Source: Palsa-1392 sp036490335 | Lineage (GTDB): Bacteria; Verrucomicrobiota; Verrucomicrobiia; Chthoniobacterales; UBA10450 | NCBI GenBank assembly: GCA_036490335.1 | Contig: DASXEB010000004.1 | Coordinates: forward strand, 186,001 to 250,000 | Length of the DNA stretch: 64,000 nt | Direction: 5' to 3' | Shown: one piece after another, positions 1 to 9,287 of the stretch | How the letters are laid out: each line of letters opens with the position of its first letter | Position numbering within the stretch: position 1 is the stretch's first letter | The notes under the pieces: generated by a model | Database searches by the model: none | The model's input: only the letters and a program-made list of their open reading frames with translations | Told to the model about the DNA's origin: nothing | Program-made: the position numbers and the translations under genes

Positions 1-3000
1 GTGAAGACGTTTCACGACAGCAACGGCGACGGGATCGGCGATTTTCGCGGGTTGATCGAGAAGCTCGATTATCTCCAGGAGCTGGGCGTGACAGCGATCT
101 GGCTGCTGCCGTTCTATCCCTCGCCGATGCGCGATGATGGCTACGACATCGCGGATTATTACGATGTGAATCCGAAGTTCGGGTCGCTTGATGATTTTCG
201 CGCCTTCCTCGCTGCGGCGCACGAGCGCGGGCTGCGCGTCATCACTGAGCTGGTGATCAATCATTCGTCGGACCAGAATCCGTGGTTCCAGAAATCGCGC
301 CGCGCCGCGCCCGGTTCGCCGGAGCGCGAGCTATATGTCTGGAGCGATTCGCCGGAGCGTTACAAGGAGGCGCGGATTATTTTTAAAGATTTCGAGACTT
401 CCAACTGGTCGTGGGACCCGGTGGCGAAGGCGTATTACTGGCACCGCTTTTATTCCCACCAGCCGGACTTGAATTTCGATAACCCGGCGGTGCACGAGCT
501 GGTCGAGCATGTGCTCGATTTCTGGCTCTCGATGGGAGTGGATGGGCTGCGGCTCGATGCCATCCCATATCTCTACGAACGCGAAGAGACGAACTGCGAA
601 AATCTTCCCGAGACGCATGTTTATTTGAAGAAATTGCGCGCCCACATGGACGCGAAATTCCCCGGCCGCATGCTCCTCGCGGAGGCGAATCAGTGGCCGG
701 AAGACGCGGTCAAATATTTCGGCGAGGGCGACGAGTCGCACATGAATTTCCATTTCCCGCTCATGCCGCGGATGTTCATGTCGCTGCAGATGGAGGATCG
801 GTTTCCGATCATCGACATTCTGGAGCAGACGCCGGCGATTCCCGAGAATTGCCAGTGGGCGATGTTCCTGCGCAATCACGACGAGCTGACGCTCGAAATG
901 GTGACGGACGAGGAGCGCGATTACATGTGGCGCGTTTACGCGAACGATCCGACGGCGCGGATCAATCTCGGGATTCGCCGCCGCCTCGCGCCGCTGCTCG
1001 CGAACAGCCGGCGCAAGATCGAGCTGCTCAATATTCTGCTCTGCTCGATGCCGGGGACGCCGGTGCTTTATTACGGCGACGAGATCGGGATGGGCGACAA
1101 TTTTTATCTCGGCGATCGCAACGGCTGTCGCACGCCGATGCAATGGAGCAGCGATCGCAACGCGGGTTTTTCGAAGGCGAATCCGCAGCAGCTTTATCTG
1201 CCGATCATCATCGACCCGGAGTATCACTACGAGGCGATCAACGTCGAGAATCAGCAGAAGAATCTCTCGTCGCTCCTCTGGTGGACGCGCCGGGTGATCG
1301 CGATGCGCAAGAATTATCGCGCCTTCTCGCGCGGCTCGCTCGAGTTTCTCTACCCGGAAAATTCCAAGGTGCTGGCGTTTCTCCGGCGCCATGAGGAGGA
1401 GACGATTCTTGTCGTGGCCAATCTCTCGCGCTTCGCCCAGCCGGTCGAGCTCGATCTCTCGCGCTTCGCCGGCTGCGCGCCGGTCGAGGTTTTCAGCCGC
1501 AACGTTTTTTCCACGATCCGCAAATCGTGTTACAGCCTCACGATCGGGCCGCACGGGCACTACTGGTTCGTCCTCCAGTCGCCTAACGAGAAAAGGACTC
1601 GCAAGAAACGCGCCACGCCCACGCTCCAGGCCGCGCCCAACCTCCGCGCGCTTCTCGCGGACGGCGCCCGCGCTCAGCTCGAGCGGGAAATTCTGCCGGA
1701 ATATCTCCGCGGCCGGCGCTGGTTTGGCGCCAAGGCGCGAACCATGCGCGGCCTCCGCGTGGTCGAGCAGGTCGCTCTCGCCTCGGGTGACGCAGCCGCG
1801 CAGCTCTGGCTGATCGAGGTCGATTACACCGACGGCGCGCCGGAAACCTACGCCTTGCCCGTGCAGGTCGCGAGCGGCGACGTTGCGCACGAGATCACGC
1901 GCAGCTCTTCCGCGGCCGTGATCGCGCATTTGGGGTCGAAAAACACGATTCTTTACGACGCGCTTTGGGACCATGATTTTCGCGAGGCGCTCTTTCGTTT
2001 AATGGCGAACGGCTCACGCGTCAGCGGCGGGAAAGGCGAGCTTGTCGGCATCAAAGGCGGGTTGCTCGCGGAATCGCCTAACGATGCCGTGCCGGCGTCA
2101 CAATTGCTCAAGGCGGAGCAAAGCAACTCGGCGATGCTGTTCGAGAATCGCTATTTTTTGAAGCTTTACCGCAAGCTCGAAGACGGCATTAATCCCGATG
2201 TCGAAGTGACCCGTTTCCTGACCGAGCGGCGGCAGTTCCTGCACGTCCCGGCGTTCGTCGGCGCGATCGAATACCGTCGGCCGCGCGCCGAGCCGACCGT
2301 GCTCGCGCTGCTCCAGACCGCCGCGCCTAACGAGAGCGACGCCTGGGCGCTCACGCTCGATGCCGTCGGCCGCTATTTCGAGCGGGTGCTCGCGCGCAAA
2401 AGCGACCTGCAAACCGCCGCGGTCGCGCCCGGGCCGTTACTTGACGATTTGATCGGCGGTGTTTTTCCGGACAAGGCGCGGCTGATCGGCGCGCGCACCG
2501 CCGAGATGCATCTCGCGCTCGCCGGCGAGCCTAACGATGCCCAATTTGCGCCCGAGCCTTTCAACGCCATGGCGCAGCGGTCGGTTTATCAGTCGATGCG
2601 CGCGCTCCTGCGCAAAAACTTTACACTCTTGCAAAAAAGCGTCGGCGATTTGCCGGAGAATTTCCGCGCCGAAGCGGCTGCCGTCCTGGCCACCGAGCAG
2701 CAGATTCTCGCGCAGGAGCAACGCATCCTTGAGCATCACGCTTCCGCGGTTAAAATTCGCATTCACGGTGATTATCACCTTGGCCAGCTCCTCTACACCG
2801 GGAAGGATTTTGTCATACTCGACTTCGAAGGCGAGCCGGCGCGGGCTTTGAGCGAACGTAAATTGAAACGCTCCGCGCTGCGCGATGTCACGGGCATGAT
2901 GCGCTCCTTCCAGTATGCGGCTTACAGCGCGCTCTGGCAGCCGGCGATGCGGACGGAGGATGTGCCGTTTCTCGAGCGCTGGGCTGATCTTTGGTATCGG

Positions 3001-3207
3001 CAAATGAGCGCGGCGTTCCTGGAGCGCTATCTCACGACCACCGCCGGCGCGAGCTTTTTGCCGGCAAAGGAGAACGATCTCCAAGTCCTACTCGAAGCCT
3101 ATCTTCTCGACAAAGCCGTCTATGAGATTGGCTATGAGCTGAACCATCGGCCCGGTTGGGTGGTCATACCTTTGCGCGGGATCAAACACATCCTGAAGCT
3201 GGCCTAA
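1..3207 (+). CDS. treS: Trehalose synthase / maltokinase fusion (5' partial)
   Basis: A bifunctional enzyme that interconverts trehalose and maltose and phosphorylates maltose to maltose-1-phosphate, the entry to GlgE-type alpha-glucan synthesis. Numbered from the window edge, residues 1 to about 525 are a GH13 domain: the beta-4 motif TELVINHSSDQNPWF, nucleophile Asp186 in GLRLDAIPY, acid Glu228 in LLAEANQW and Asp294 in RNHDE. Residues about 560-1068 are a Pep2-like maltokinase with HGDYHLGQ (922-929) and the metal site DFEG (941-944). The frame is open at base 1 and the sequence begins inside the conserved N-terminal strand, so the true start lies upstream. The stop TAA lies inside a CCTAACGA motif (3203-3210), and four further copies fall in frame as PN(D/E) in loops or linkers at 1582, 2077, 2326 and 2530. 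Confidence 0.93.
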   Translation: MKTFHDSNGDGIGDFRGLIEKLDYLQELGVTAIWLLPFYPSPMRDDGYDIADYYDVNPKFGSLDDFRAFLAAAHERGLRVITELVINHSSDQNPWFQKSRRAAPGSPERELYVWSDSPERYKEARIIFKDFETSNWSWDPVAKAYYWHRFYSHQPDLNFDNPAVHELVEHVLDFWLSMGVDGLRLDAIPYLYEREETNCENLPETHVYLKKLRAHMDAKFPGRMLLAEANQWPEDAVKYFGEGDESHMNFHFPLMPRMFMSLQMEDRFPIIDILEQTPAIPENCQWAMFLRNHDELTLEMVTDEERDYMWRVYANDPTARINLGIRRRLAPLLANSRRKIELLNILLCSMPGTPVLYYGDEIGMGDNFYLGDRNGCRTPMQWSSDRNAGFSKANPQQLYLPIIIDPEYHYEAINVENQQKNLSSLLWWTRRVIAMRKNYRAFSRGSLEFLYPENSKVLAFLRRHEEETILVVANLSRFAQPVELDLSRFAGCAPVEVFSRNVFSTIRKSCYSLTIGPHGHYWFVLQSPNEKRTRKKRATPTLQAAPNLRALLADGARAQLEREILPEYLRGRRWFGAKARTMRGLRVVEQVALASGDAAAQLWLIEVDYTDGAPETYALPVQVASGDVAHEITRSSSAAVIAHLGSKNTILYDALWDHDFREALFRLMANGSRVSGGKGELVGIKGGLLAESPNDAVPASQLLKAEQSNSAMLFENRYFLKLYRKLEDGINPDVEVTRFLTERRQFLHVPAFVGAIEYRRPRAEPTVLALLQTAAPNESDAWALTLDAVGRYFERVLARKSDLQTAAVAPGPLLDDLIGGVFPDKARLIGARTAEMHLALAGEPNDAQFAPEPFNAMAQRSVYQSMRALLRKNFTLLQKSVGDLPENFRAEAAAVLATEQQILAQEQRILEHHASAVKIRIHGDYHLGQLLYTGKDFVILDFEGEPARALSERKLKRSALRDVTGMMRSFQYAAYSALWQPAMRTEDVPFLERWADLWYRQMSAAFLERYLTTTAGASFLPAKENDLQVLLEAYLLDKAVYEIGYELNHRPGWVVIPLRGIKHILKLA

Positions 3208-3323
3208 CGACTCTAGCTCTTTCGTTTCGGCTTGACGATTGCCTCCGGCGGGAAACACATTACGCCGTCGCGAACAATGTTCACTCCGCTGCCTTGCCGG
3301 CATGGCAGGAGTTATGAATCGAG

Positions 3324-4964
3324 TCAGCGCGCGAGCGTGTCGATCAATGTCGGCCCGTTTGGGCTGCCCCAACCTGTAACCAGGTCATAACCCTCAACCG
3401 CGGGATAAGTCTTGTTGTTCCCGACCGTGATGTCATGGAAGTTGGAGTTATAACTCGAACAAAGTCCGATGGAATAAAACATCGGGTTGAGAAAGCCAAG
3501 GCCGTGGTCGCCGTTCTGTGCCGCTTCTTCGTTTGCGAGGGCGAGATAACCGGCCCAACGCGGGGCCGCGAAACTGGTCCCGCCCCAGCCGCCGTCACAG
3601 GTCCCATCGTAGCAAATGTAGTTATCGAAATCCGCCTCCGCCGCCACGTCCGGGACGTTGCGAATTGTTTTCGAGCCCATGTTTGTGTGCGTGATCACGC
3701 CCCGGCGACGTTGATAGGATGGGATCGTGATTCCGTCAGGCGAAAGGCCGCCGCCGCTATATTGCCAGGATGTTTCCGACTGCCACGGTCCGCCTGGTCC
3801 TTTAGTCGTTAGGTCAGTTCCACCAACGCCGAGCACATGGACATCATCAGCGGGATAGACGTAGCGGCTATGCGCTTTAAAAGCGCCGTTGTCCCCGGAA
3901 GCGACGAAGAGCGTCTGTCCCTGAGCGGCGAACTCGAGGAAGATCGGGTCGTCGCTTGCCGGATCAGCCGGTGACCAGCCCCATGAGCAGCTCAGTGACT
4001 TCGCGATGTTATCTGTCGCCATGCAATTGAAAATATCGACATCGCTATTCCTCGCCTCGTAGACCAATACCTGGTCCATTCCCGGCGCCATCGAGACCGC
4101 GACTTCAATATCGAGCGCTTGTTCGCCGTCCTCACAGGTCGTGCAGGTAGCCGGCGAGCCATCAGTCGAGACCGGCGTCACGGTCACGTTCAAGGATTGG
4201 TTTGCGACCTGAAAATAAGTCGTGACATCGGCCGGATTAAACCCACCGAACTCAATCAGCCCAACCGACTGTCCTTTACCCGTTAGGGCGTCGCTGCCGT
4301 AGTAGGCCGCGCGAAAATCACTCCCGAAAAACTGCCCGTGCGGACCGGAACCGGTGGCGTCCGGATTGGAGCGCAATTCCTGACCCAGACTCATTGGCCG
4401 CGGAATCGAGTAGTTATCCAAGCCAAAGATGTGCCATAAGGAAACGGTGGAACTCACCGATGGCTCACGGTCGGGTACGTAAAAGCTATCACCGGTCGGC
4501 CGACGGTAGAGATTAAGAGTTAGATTAAAAGCTCGCTCAATGTCGGTAACTCGTCCGGTCAGATCAAGAATCAGCCGATTCGGAGAAGTCCGCGTGACTT
4601 CGAGGTTGTTCTCGTAAGCGAACTGGATCGCCCGACCATACGCTTCTTCAGTCGGGCCAAACTTGGCCGTGAACGCAGAGGCGCTCATGAACTGACGAAA
4701 CAAAGGGCTTCGCGGATCATTAACCTCGCGCAAAAAATTCTCGAGCTGAGACTGGTTTCGCAAAGGCAGGGCAAGAGTTAGCTGCAACGGCTCGTTAGGA
4801 CCGAGTCGCCCGATAAGGACGGCTTCCCCGGTCCTGGTTTGGTTGCGGACATGACGCGTCGGCAAGCTCGTCTTTTGCGTTTGCGCGCTGATAGTCAGAG
4901 CTACGGAAAAGAGTGCGACGGCGAGCGCTGCCGTGCGAAGTGATCGATTGAATGAGGATGTCAT
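3324..4964 (-). CDS. Secreted S53 (sedolisin/kumamolisin) peptidase A
   Basis: A 546-residue pre-pro serine-carboxyl peptidase, probably exported and active at acid pH. The start at 4964 gives a typical signal peptide (residues 1-27, hydrophobic core LAVALFSVAL, ending SAQ); a longer open frame upstream looks non-coding. A pro-kumamolisin activation domain occupies about 45-200. Catalytic residues visible are Glu281 and Asp285 (EQALD) and Ser464 in GGTSFAAP; the C-terminal calcium site DLVTGWGSPNG is present. It is paralogous to the gene at 60018-61679. It contains two exact TCGTTAGG motifs (3806, 4792) and a near copy (about 4273) that the paralogue lacks. It stands alone, on the opposite strand to its neighbours. 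No Shine-Dalgarno is seen. Confidence 0.9.
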   Translation of the reverse strand: MTSSFNRSLRTAALAVALFSVALTISAQTQKTSLPTRHVRNQTRTGEAVLIGRLGPNEPLQLTLALPLRNQSQLENFLREVNDPRSPLFRQFMSASAFTAKFGPTEEAYGRAIQFAYENNLEVTRTSPNRLILDLTGRVTDIERAFNLTLNLYRRPTGDSFYVPDREPSVSSTVSLWHIFGLDNYSIPRPMSLGQELRSNPDATGSGPHGQFFGSDFRAAYYGSDALTGKGQSVGLIEFGGFNPADVTTYFQVANQSLNVTVTPVSTDGSPATCTTCEDGEQALDIEVAVSMAPGMDQVLVYEARNSDVDIFNCMATDNIAKSLSCSWGWSPADPASDDPIFLEFAAQGQTLFVASGDNGAFKAHSRYVYPADDVHVLGVGGTDLTTKGPGGPWQSETSWQYSGGGLSPDGITIPSYQRRRGVITHTNMGSKTIRNVPDVAAEADFDNYICYDGTCDGGWGGTSFAAPRWAGYLALANEEAAQNGDHGLGFLNPMFYSIGLCSSYNSNFHDITVGNNKTYPAVEGYDLVTGWGSPNGPTLIDTLAR

Positions 4965-5093
4965 GGCTGTCCGGCGATAAATCAAAAAATGATCATGAAG
5001 TCGAGTCATTTGTCCTTTGAAGTGCAAGGGAGCGGTTTTCCGATAACCCGAATCTTCGTGCGACAGACGCCCGGCTTGCGGTAAAATGATGCC

Positions 5094-5456
5094 ATGCCAT
5101 CGATGAACGCGACGCTCTTTCGCCTCGGCGCCGGCTTTTGTTTCTTCGCCGTCGCGCTCGGCGCGTTCGGGGTGCACGCGCTCAAGGAAACCCTCGCCGC
5201 CAGCGGAATGACCGGCGTGTGGGACAAGGCCGTGCTCTATCATTTTGTGCACGCACTCGCGCTGCTCGTGCTCGCGCTTCTTCCCGCGGCCGGCCGGCTC
5301 ATCCCGAGTCTGTTCGTCGCCGGCATCGCGCTTTTCAGCGGCAGTCTTTATCTGCTCGCCCTAACGAATATAAGATGGCTCGGCGCGATCACGCCTCTGG
5401 GCGGCCTTTGTTTCCTCGCCGGCTGGTTAATGCTGGTTGTTCGGCTGCCGCGCTAG
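5094..5456 (+). CDS. DUF423 family small membrane protein
   Basis: A 120-residue protein with four hydrophobic segments (about 7-25, 45-65, 70-88, 95-115), matching DUF423 (YgdD-like) in length and in the pattern GAFGVHAL...WDKAVLYHFVHALALL. The function of the family is unknown; it is an inner-membrane protein. The start at 5094 is chosen for the N-terminus MPSMNATLFRLGAG; Met4 is an alternative. An extended CCTAACGAATATAAG motif lies in the third-to-fourth membrane region and encodes LTNIR, and a second extended copy lies just after the stop (5464-5478). Confidence 0.85.
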   Translation: MPSMNATLFRLGAGFCFFAVALGAFGVHALKETLAASGMTGVWDKAVLYHFVHALALLVLALLPAAGRLIPSLFVAGIALFSGSLYLLALTNIRWLGAITPLGGLCFLAGWLMLVVRLPR

Positions 5457-5493
5457 TCCTGAGCCTAACGAGCATAAGACTGGCTTAACGGTC

Positions 5494-6363
5494 CTATCGC
5501 AGTTCCCCGGCTCTTACAGCCACGGCGAGATCGTTCCCGGGCGGCGGCAGAGGGCAGGTGGCGAAAGGAGTGAAGGCGCAGGGCGGATTTTCTGCCCGGT
5601 TGAAATCGAGGACAGTCTCGCCATCGACCGGTTTGGCGGCGTCGAGAAAACGGCCTGCGGCGTAGGTCTCTTTCAGGTTCGATTGATCGCGAAAGATAAT
5701 AAAGAGCGAGCCATCGTCCTGGATCACGGGCTGCAAAGTCAGCTCTTTGCCTTGCAAAGTGAACTTGAGTAAACCCGGACTCTTCATCTTGAAATGTCCG
5801 CCGAGCACGTTCGGGACAATTAACTCTTTCGGAGCCGGGAACGCTTCGAGCCGCGCCTTCACCCTATAGGTCTGATCGACCGGAAACCAGCGCTGTCCTT
5901 TAAACGTTAGGCGGGCTTGTGCCTCGTTGTCCTTCAATCGAATTCCGAAACGATCTTCTCGCCTGATGAGATAAAACATCTCGCTCCCGGTCCGTATCTC
6001 CGTCGGCTTCCCTTTTTCGTCGGAGACCAGCGCTAACGTCGAGACGGGTTTGCCATCGCACGTCGCGTCGACTCCCGGCTCGACTTTCAGAGTGGCGACG
6101 CCATCTTTAAAATCGATCTCGCCGAGCTTTCCCTGTTTGAAGTTGCTCGTTAGGCGGACGTCGTACTGTGGACCTGCGCCAACGATGTTGATTCCGTCTT
6201 TGAGCCAGAAAAGCCCGGCCAGACTCAGCCAGCCATCCGGTTTTTTCAGATTCGCCGTTTCTTCGCTTCGCCATTTTTCGATCGTCTTAGCGTATTCGTC
6301 GTCGGCAAATCCAGAAACGGCAGAGACAATCAGCGCGGCGAGAAGAAGCACGTTTGTTTTCAT
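5494..6363 (-). CDS. DUF1684 domain-containing exported protein
   Basis: A 289-residue protein with a signal peptide (MKTNVLLLAALIVSAVSGFA) followed by a DUF1684 domain. Family hallmarks are WLSLAGLFWLKDG near the N-terminus and the C-terminal FNRAENPPCAF...CPLPPPGN signature. The biochemical role of the family is not established. The start at 6363 is chosen because it opens directly into the signal peptide, although the frame runs about 50 codons further upstream. It is divergent from the glycosyltransferase at 6500, leaving about 136 bp for two promoters. Motif copies occur at 6147 (exact) and about 5906 (long form, read as LTFKG). Confidence 0.83.
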   Translation of the reverse strand: MKTNVLLLAALIVSAVSGFADDEYAKTIEKWRSEETANLKKPDGWLSLAGLFWLKDGINIVGAGPQYDVRLTSNFKQGKLGEIDFKDGVATLKVEPGVDATCDGKPVSTLALVSDEKGKPTEIRTGSEMFYLIRREDRFGIRLKDNEAQARLTFKGQRWFPVDQTYRVKARLEAFPAPKELIVPNVLGGHFKMKSPGLLKFTLQGKELTLQPVIQDDGSLFIIFRDQSNLKETYAAGRFLDAAKPVDGETVLDFNRAENPPCAFTPFATCPLPPPGNDLAVAVRAGELR

Positions 6364-6499
6364 GTTTGTATGAGCGAGGCTCGCGCAGCATACCTTGCCT
6401 AACGAAAAAAGCGAGATCACAACCCGACCGAACTCTTGAATCCGGCTTCGCTTCCGCGCAGGCTTCATGACTCGCAAGAGCCATTTGCCTAACGAACCA

Positions 6500-7219
6500 A
6501 TGATTTCCTTCATTATCCCGGCCTACAATGAGGAGCATGAGCTGCCGGGAAATCTAGCTGCGCTCCACGCCGCCGCTATCGCGGCCGGTCAGCCTTACGA
6601 AATCATCGTGGTCGATGACGCTTCCACAGACGCGACGGCCGAGGTCGCGAAGAACGCGGGCGCGAAGGTTGTGCCGATCTCCCGCCGCCAGATCGCAGCC
6701 GCGCGCAATGCCGGCGCGCGGGAAGCCTGCGGCGACGTTTTCTTTTTTGTTGATGCCGACACCCGGATCAAGACCGTTCATATTGTCGAAGCTCTGCGGT
6801 GCTTGAGCGATGGCGCGGCCGGCGGAGGTGCGCGAGTCGTGGTGGAAGATGAAATCCCGCGCTGGGCGCGGATCGCTGTCTTCCTCTTTTCGAAAATCTA
6901 TTTCGGCGCCAATCTCGGCGCGGGCGCTTTTCTTTTCACCAGACGCGACTCGTTCGTGCGCGGCGGCGGCTTCGACGAACAATATTTTGCCGGCGAGGAA
7001 ATTTACTTCACCCAGGCGTTGAAGAAACTGGGCAAGTTCGTCCTGCTTTCCGAGCCGGTGATCACTTCCGGACGCAAGCTGCGCATCTACTCGGCTCCTC
7101 ACATTCTTCGGCGCACGCTGCAGATTGTTTTCGGAGGAAAAAACTCCGTGCGCTCGCGCGATAAGCTCGATCTTTGGTACGACGGGAAACGCGAAACCGG
7201 AGCCAGTCAGCTCAGGTGA
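6500..7219 (+). CDS. Family 2 glycosyltransferase
   Basis: A 239-residue cytoplasmic GT-A protein. It begins MISFIIPAYNEE, has the nucleotide-binding region IIVVDDASTDAT and the metal site VDADTR at about residues 87-92. C-terminal GEEIYF resembles the acceptor/catalytic region of GT2 enzymes. Acceptor and donor cannot be told from sequence. The start at 6500 fits the family; an upstream in-frame ATG at 6467 would add MTRKSHLPNEP, in which LPNE is encoded by a GCCTAACGA motif (6488-6495). Hence the motif is either a 5' spacer or an N-terminal extension. Confidence 0.85.
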   Translation: MISFIIPAYNEEHELPGNLAALHAAAIAAGQPYEIIVVDDASTDATAEVAKNAGAKVVPISRRQIAAARNAGAREACGDVFFFVDADTRIKTVHIVEALRCLSDGAAGGGARVVVEDEIPRWARIAVFLFSKIYFGANLGAGAFLFTRRDSFVRGGGFDEQYFAGEEIYFTQALKKLGKFVLLSEPVITSGRKLRIYSAPHILRRTLQIVFGGKNSVRSRDKLDLWYDGKRETGASQLR

Positions 7220-7277
7220 TAACCAACAGTCCTTTACTCGTTAGTTACTCTTGCTCGCGAATAGTGACTCATCGCTT

Positions 7278-7733
7278 ATGACCAGATCAGGGCGAAAAAG
7301 GAAGCGGTCGTGGCTTCAGGAACACTCACTGAGCATTGTCAGCATTGCCCTGCTCGTCTTATGGCTGGTCGGTTATTCCCGACTCGACCCGAAGACACAC
7401 CTCGGCGCGTTTTGCGGAAACGCGATTGCCGACTGGAGCGGCTCGGTCGTCATTATACTCGGGACGAAATTCTGCGTCGAAGCCGGCTCGGCTGAGAGTC
7501 GTCCTGTCTGGCGAAAATGGAAAAGCCCGATGCTCGATTTCCTTTGGCGACATTCCCTCCTTCTCTTGATTGGCCTAACGGGTATAGGATGGCTAATCTT
7601 GTTCCTCAAGATGGACCCAGACGCAAGATGGGGTCAGGTGGTCGGCAATCTCGTTTCCGAGTGGGTCCAGATGGGAGGCCTCGTCTTTCTGACCAAACGT
7701 TTGATCGAACGCGGCTCGGAGGAAAGCAAGTGA
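7278..7733 (+). CDS. Membrane protein with internal duplication, unknown function
   Basis: A 151-residue protein I do not recognise. It has four hydrophobic segments arranged as two homologous halves. The first half has HSLSIVSIALLVLWLVGYSR followed by LDPKTHLGAFCGNAIADW; the second has HSLLLLIGLTGIGWLILFLK followed by MDPDARWGQVVGNLVSEW. The repeated (L/M)DP...G...GN.(I/V)..W suggests a duplicated two-helix hairpin. A long-form motif variant (about 7574) encodes LTGIG inside the third membrane segment. The start at 7278 is preferred over 7251 because it leads directly into a basic N-terminus. Confidence 0.7.
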   Translation: MTRSGRKRKRSWLQEHSLSIVSIALLVLWLVGYSRLDPKTHLGAFCGNAIADWSGSVVIILGTKFCVEAGSAESRPVWRKWKSPMLDFLWRHSLLLLIGLTGIGWLILFLKMDPDARWGQVVGNLVSEWVQMGGLVFLTKRLIERGSEESK

Positions 7734-7791
7734 ATGCCGTTCGCAGTCAATCGGCTTGGGAATTAATCTCGGCCCCGAGCCTCCTGCAAAC

Positions 7792-8532
7792 ATGAAGTCA
7801 CTCTTGTCCGCTCTTGGCGCTGTCATTCTTATCACCGCGGCTTCGATGCAAGGCGCCACGCATCTGCAAAGCGGACCGCGGCACACTTCGCTTCTCGAGC
7901 TTTTCACTTCCGAGGGCTGCAGCAGTTGCCCGCCCGCCGAAGCTCGTTTCAGTGCGCTCAAGGGCGACGCGGGGCTCTGGCGGAGTTTTGTCCCGGTCGC
8001 GTTTCATGTCGATTACTGGGACCGGCTCGGTTGGCGCGACCGTTATTCGTTGGCCAGCTTTACGGCGCGACAAAACAGTTATGCTCAACTCTGGCATAGT
8101 GAGTCGGTTTACACGCCCGCTTTTGTTCTCGACGGGAAGGGGCTGAAAAGCTGGGCGGCAAATCTTCGTCAGCCTAACGAGAATAGCGGTATCCTGTCCG
8201 CCACGAGTGATGACGGCAGAAAGTGGACGATCACTTTCGCGCCTTCTTCGGGAACGAAAGGCCCGTGGGACGCGCATGTCGCCTGGCTTGGTGCCGATAT
8301 TTCGTCGCCGGTCGGCGCGGGCGAGAATGAGGGCCGCAAACTCGAGCACGATTTCGTTGTGCTTGGAATCGAGCAGGCGTCCATCCCGGATGGCGCAAAG
8401 CAAACAAACATCAGCCTAACGAATAAAGGACTAACGCAGACTGCGCCGCGCTATGCGGTCGCGATTTGGGTGACGCGCCACGACGAGTTGACGCCGGTTC
8501 AGGCGACCGGCGGATGGATCGCACTTCGATAA
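7792..8532 (+). CDS. DUF1223 family secreted thioredoxin-like protein
   Basis: A 246-residue protein with a signal peptide and a DUF1223 domain. Family features are LLELFTSEGCSSCPPAE (a Cys-x-x-Cys at the start of a thioredoxin-like fold), FHVDYWDRLGWRDRYS and YTPAFVLDGK. The family is exported and its reaction is unknown; a periplasmic redox role is an inference from the CxxC. The start at 7792 is preferred because it begins the signal peptide. Two motif copies (8173, 8415) fall in frame; the second is a long form read as LTNKG. Confidence 0.83.
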   Translation: MKSLLSALGAVILITAASMQGATHLQSGPRHTSLLELFTSEGCSSCPPAEARFSALKGDAGLWRSFVPVAFHVDYWDRLGWRDRYSLASFTARQNSYAQLWHSESVYTPAFVLDGKGLKSWAANLRQPNENSGILSATSDDGRKWTITFAPSSGTKGPWDAHVAWLGADISSPVGAGENEGRKLEHDFVVLGIEQASIPDGAKQTNISLTNKGLTQTAPRYAVAIWVTRHDELTPVQATGGWIALR

Positions 8533-8601
8533 CTTCGCGAAGTCATTTTTCGCCCGATTTTGCTTGGAAGATCGGACCCGCTCGGGCAATCTGGCGCGCA
8601 A

Positions 8602-8925
8602 ATGAGATTCCTCCGAGGCGCAGCGTTGACCTGTTCTCTCGTTTGCCTTGCGCAGAGTGCCATCCTCCTCGCCGACACGCCAATCGTCTCACATATCAAA
8701 CGTTTGCCGGTCGTCTCGAGTAACGTCGCCAGCGTCGGTTATAGCCGGCGGCTGCACGCGCTCGAGATTGAGTTCACTCGAGGGGCGACTTATCGGTATT
8801 TGGACGTTTCGCGCGAGGTTTATGAACAGCTTCTGGCGACTGATTCAAAGGGTGGATTCGTCGATAAATATATCCGCGGCAAATATCGCTTTGTCCGGGT
8901 GAGAAGCTCGAGGAAGGCCAAGTAG
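8602..8925 (+). CDS. KTSC-domain exported protein
   Basis: A 107-residue protein with a signal peptide (about 1-25) followed by a KTSC domain: VVSSNVASVGYSRRLHALEI, then F.RGATYRYLDVSREVYEQLL and SKGGFVDKYIRGKY. KTSC domains are small and found alone or fused to RNA- or DNA-acting domains; a secreted stand-alone version suggests a different, unknown role. The start at 8602 is preferred over 8560 because it gives the signal peptide. Confidence 0.75.
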   Translation: MRFLRGAALTCSLVCLAQSAILLADTPIVSHIKRLPVVSSNVASVGYSRRLHALEIEFTRGATYRYLDVSREVYEQLLATDSKGGFVDKYIRGKYRFVRVRSSRKAK

Positions 8926-8964
8926 ATGCTTCGCGCGGTCCGAGGTGTGATATGTTATCGAGCC

Positions 8965-9267
8965 ATGTTTCTGCCTAACCAAAAGGTGGTTTGCGTTGAC
9001 GGTCGTTTCCCGCTCGGGATCGAGAAACTTTACGGCGAATTGCCGAAAGAGGGCAACACTTATACCATCCGTGACGTGGTCCCGGGCGTTGGCCTGACGG
9101 GGGATGAAGGCGAAGTCGCAGTCTATCTTTGCGAGATCACCGGTCCACTTAACGCTCACGGCATTGAACGCGGTTTTCGCGCGGAACGTTTTGCGCCTTT
9201 GGAGACCGTCGAGGAGACGGCGGAAGAAGAATTGTTCGCCGGTTTGCCCGAGTTCGCTCCCGCCTGA
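8965..9267 (+). CDS. Conserved small protein, unknown function
   Basis: A 100-residue acidic protein without membrane segments. Alternating short strands (VVCVDGRFP, NTYTIRDVVPG, AVYLCEITGP) and a closing acidic helix suggest a small beta-barrel. The start at 8965 gives MFLPNQKVVCVDG, in which LPNQ is encoded by a one-mismatch motif (CCTAACCA). An in-frame upstream start (8926) is less likely. I cannot name a family. Confidence 0.6.
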   Translation: MFLPNQKVVCVDGRFPLGIEKLYGELPKEGNTYTIRDVVPGVGLTGDEGEVAVYLCEITGPLNAHGIERGFRAERFAPLETVEETAEEELFAGLPEFAPA

Positions 9268-9287
9268 GTAACTAACGAGTAAAGGCG

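Noticed and set aside
331..1974. 547-codon minus-strand frame over the trehalose synthase fusion
   Set aside because: Antisense shadow; composition is Arg/His/Glu-rich and the sense strand carries all catalytic motifs.
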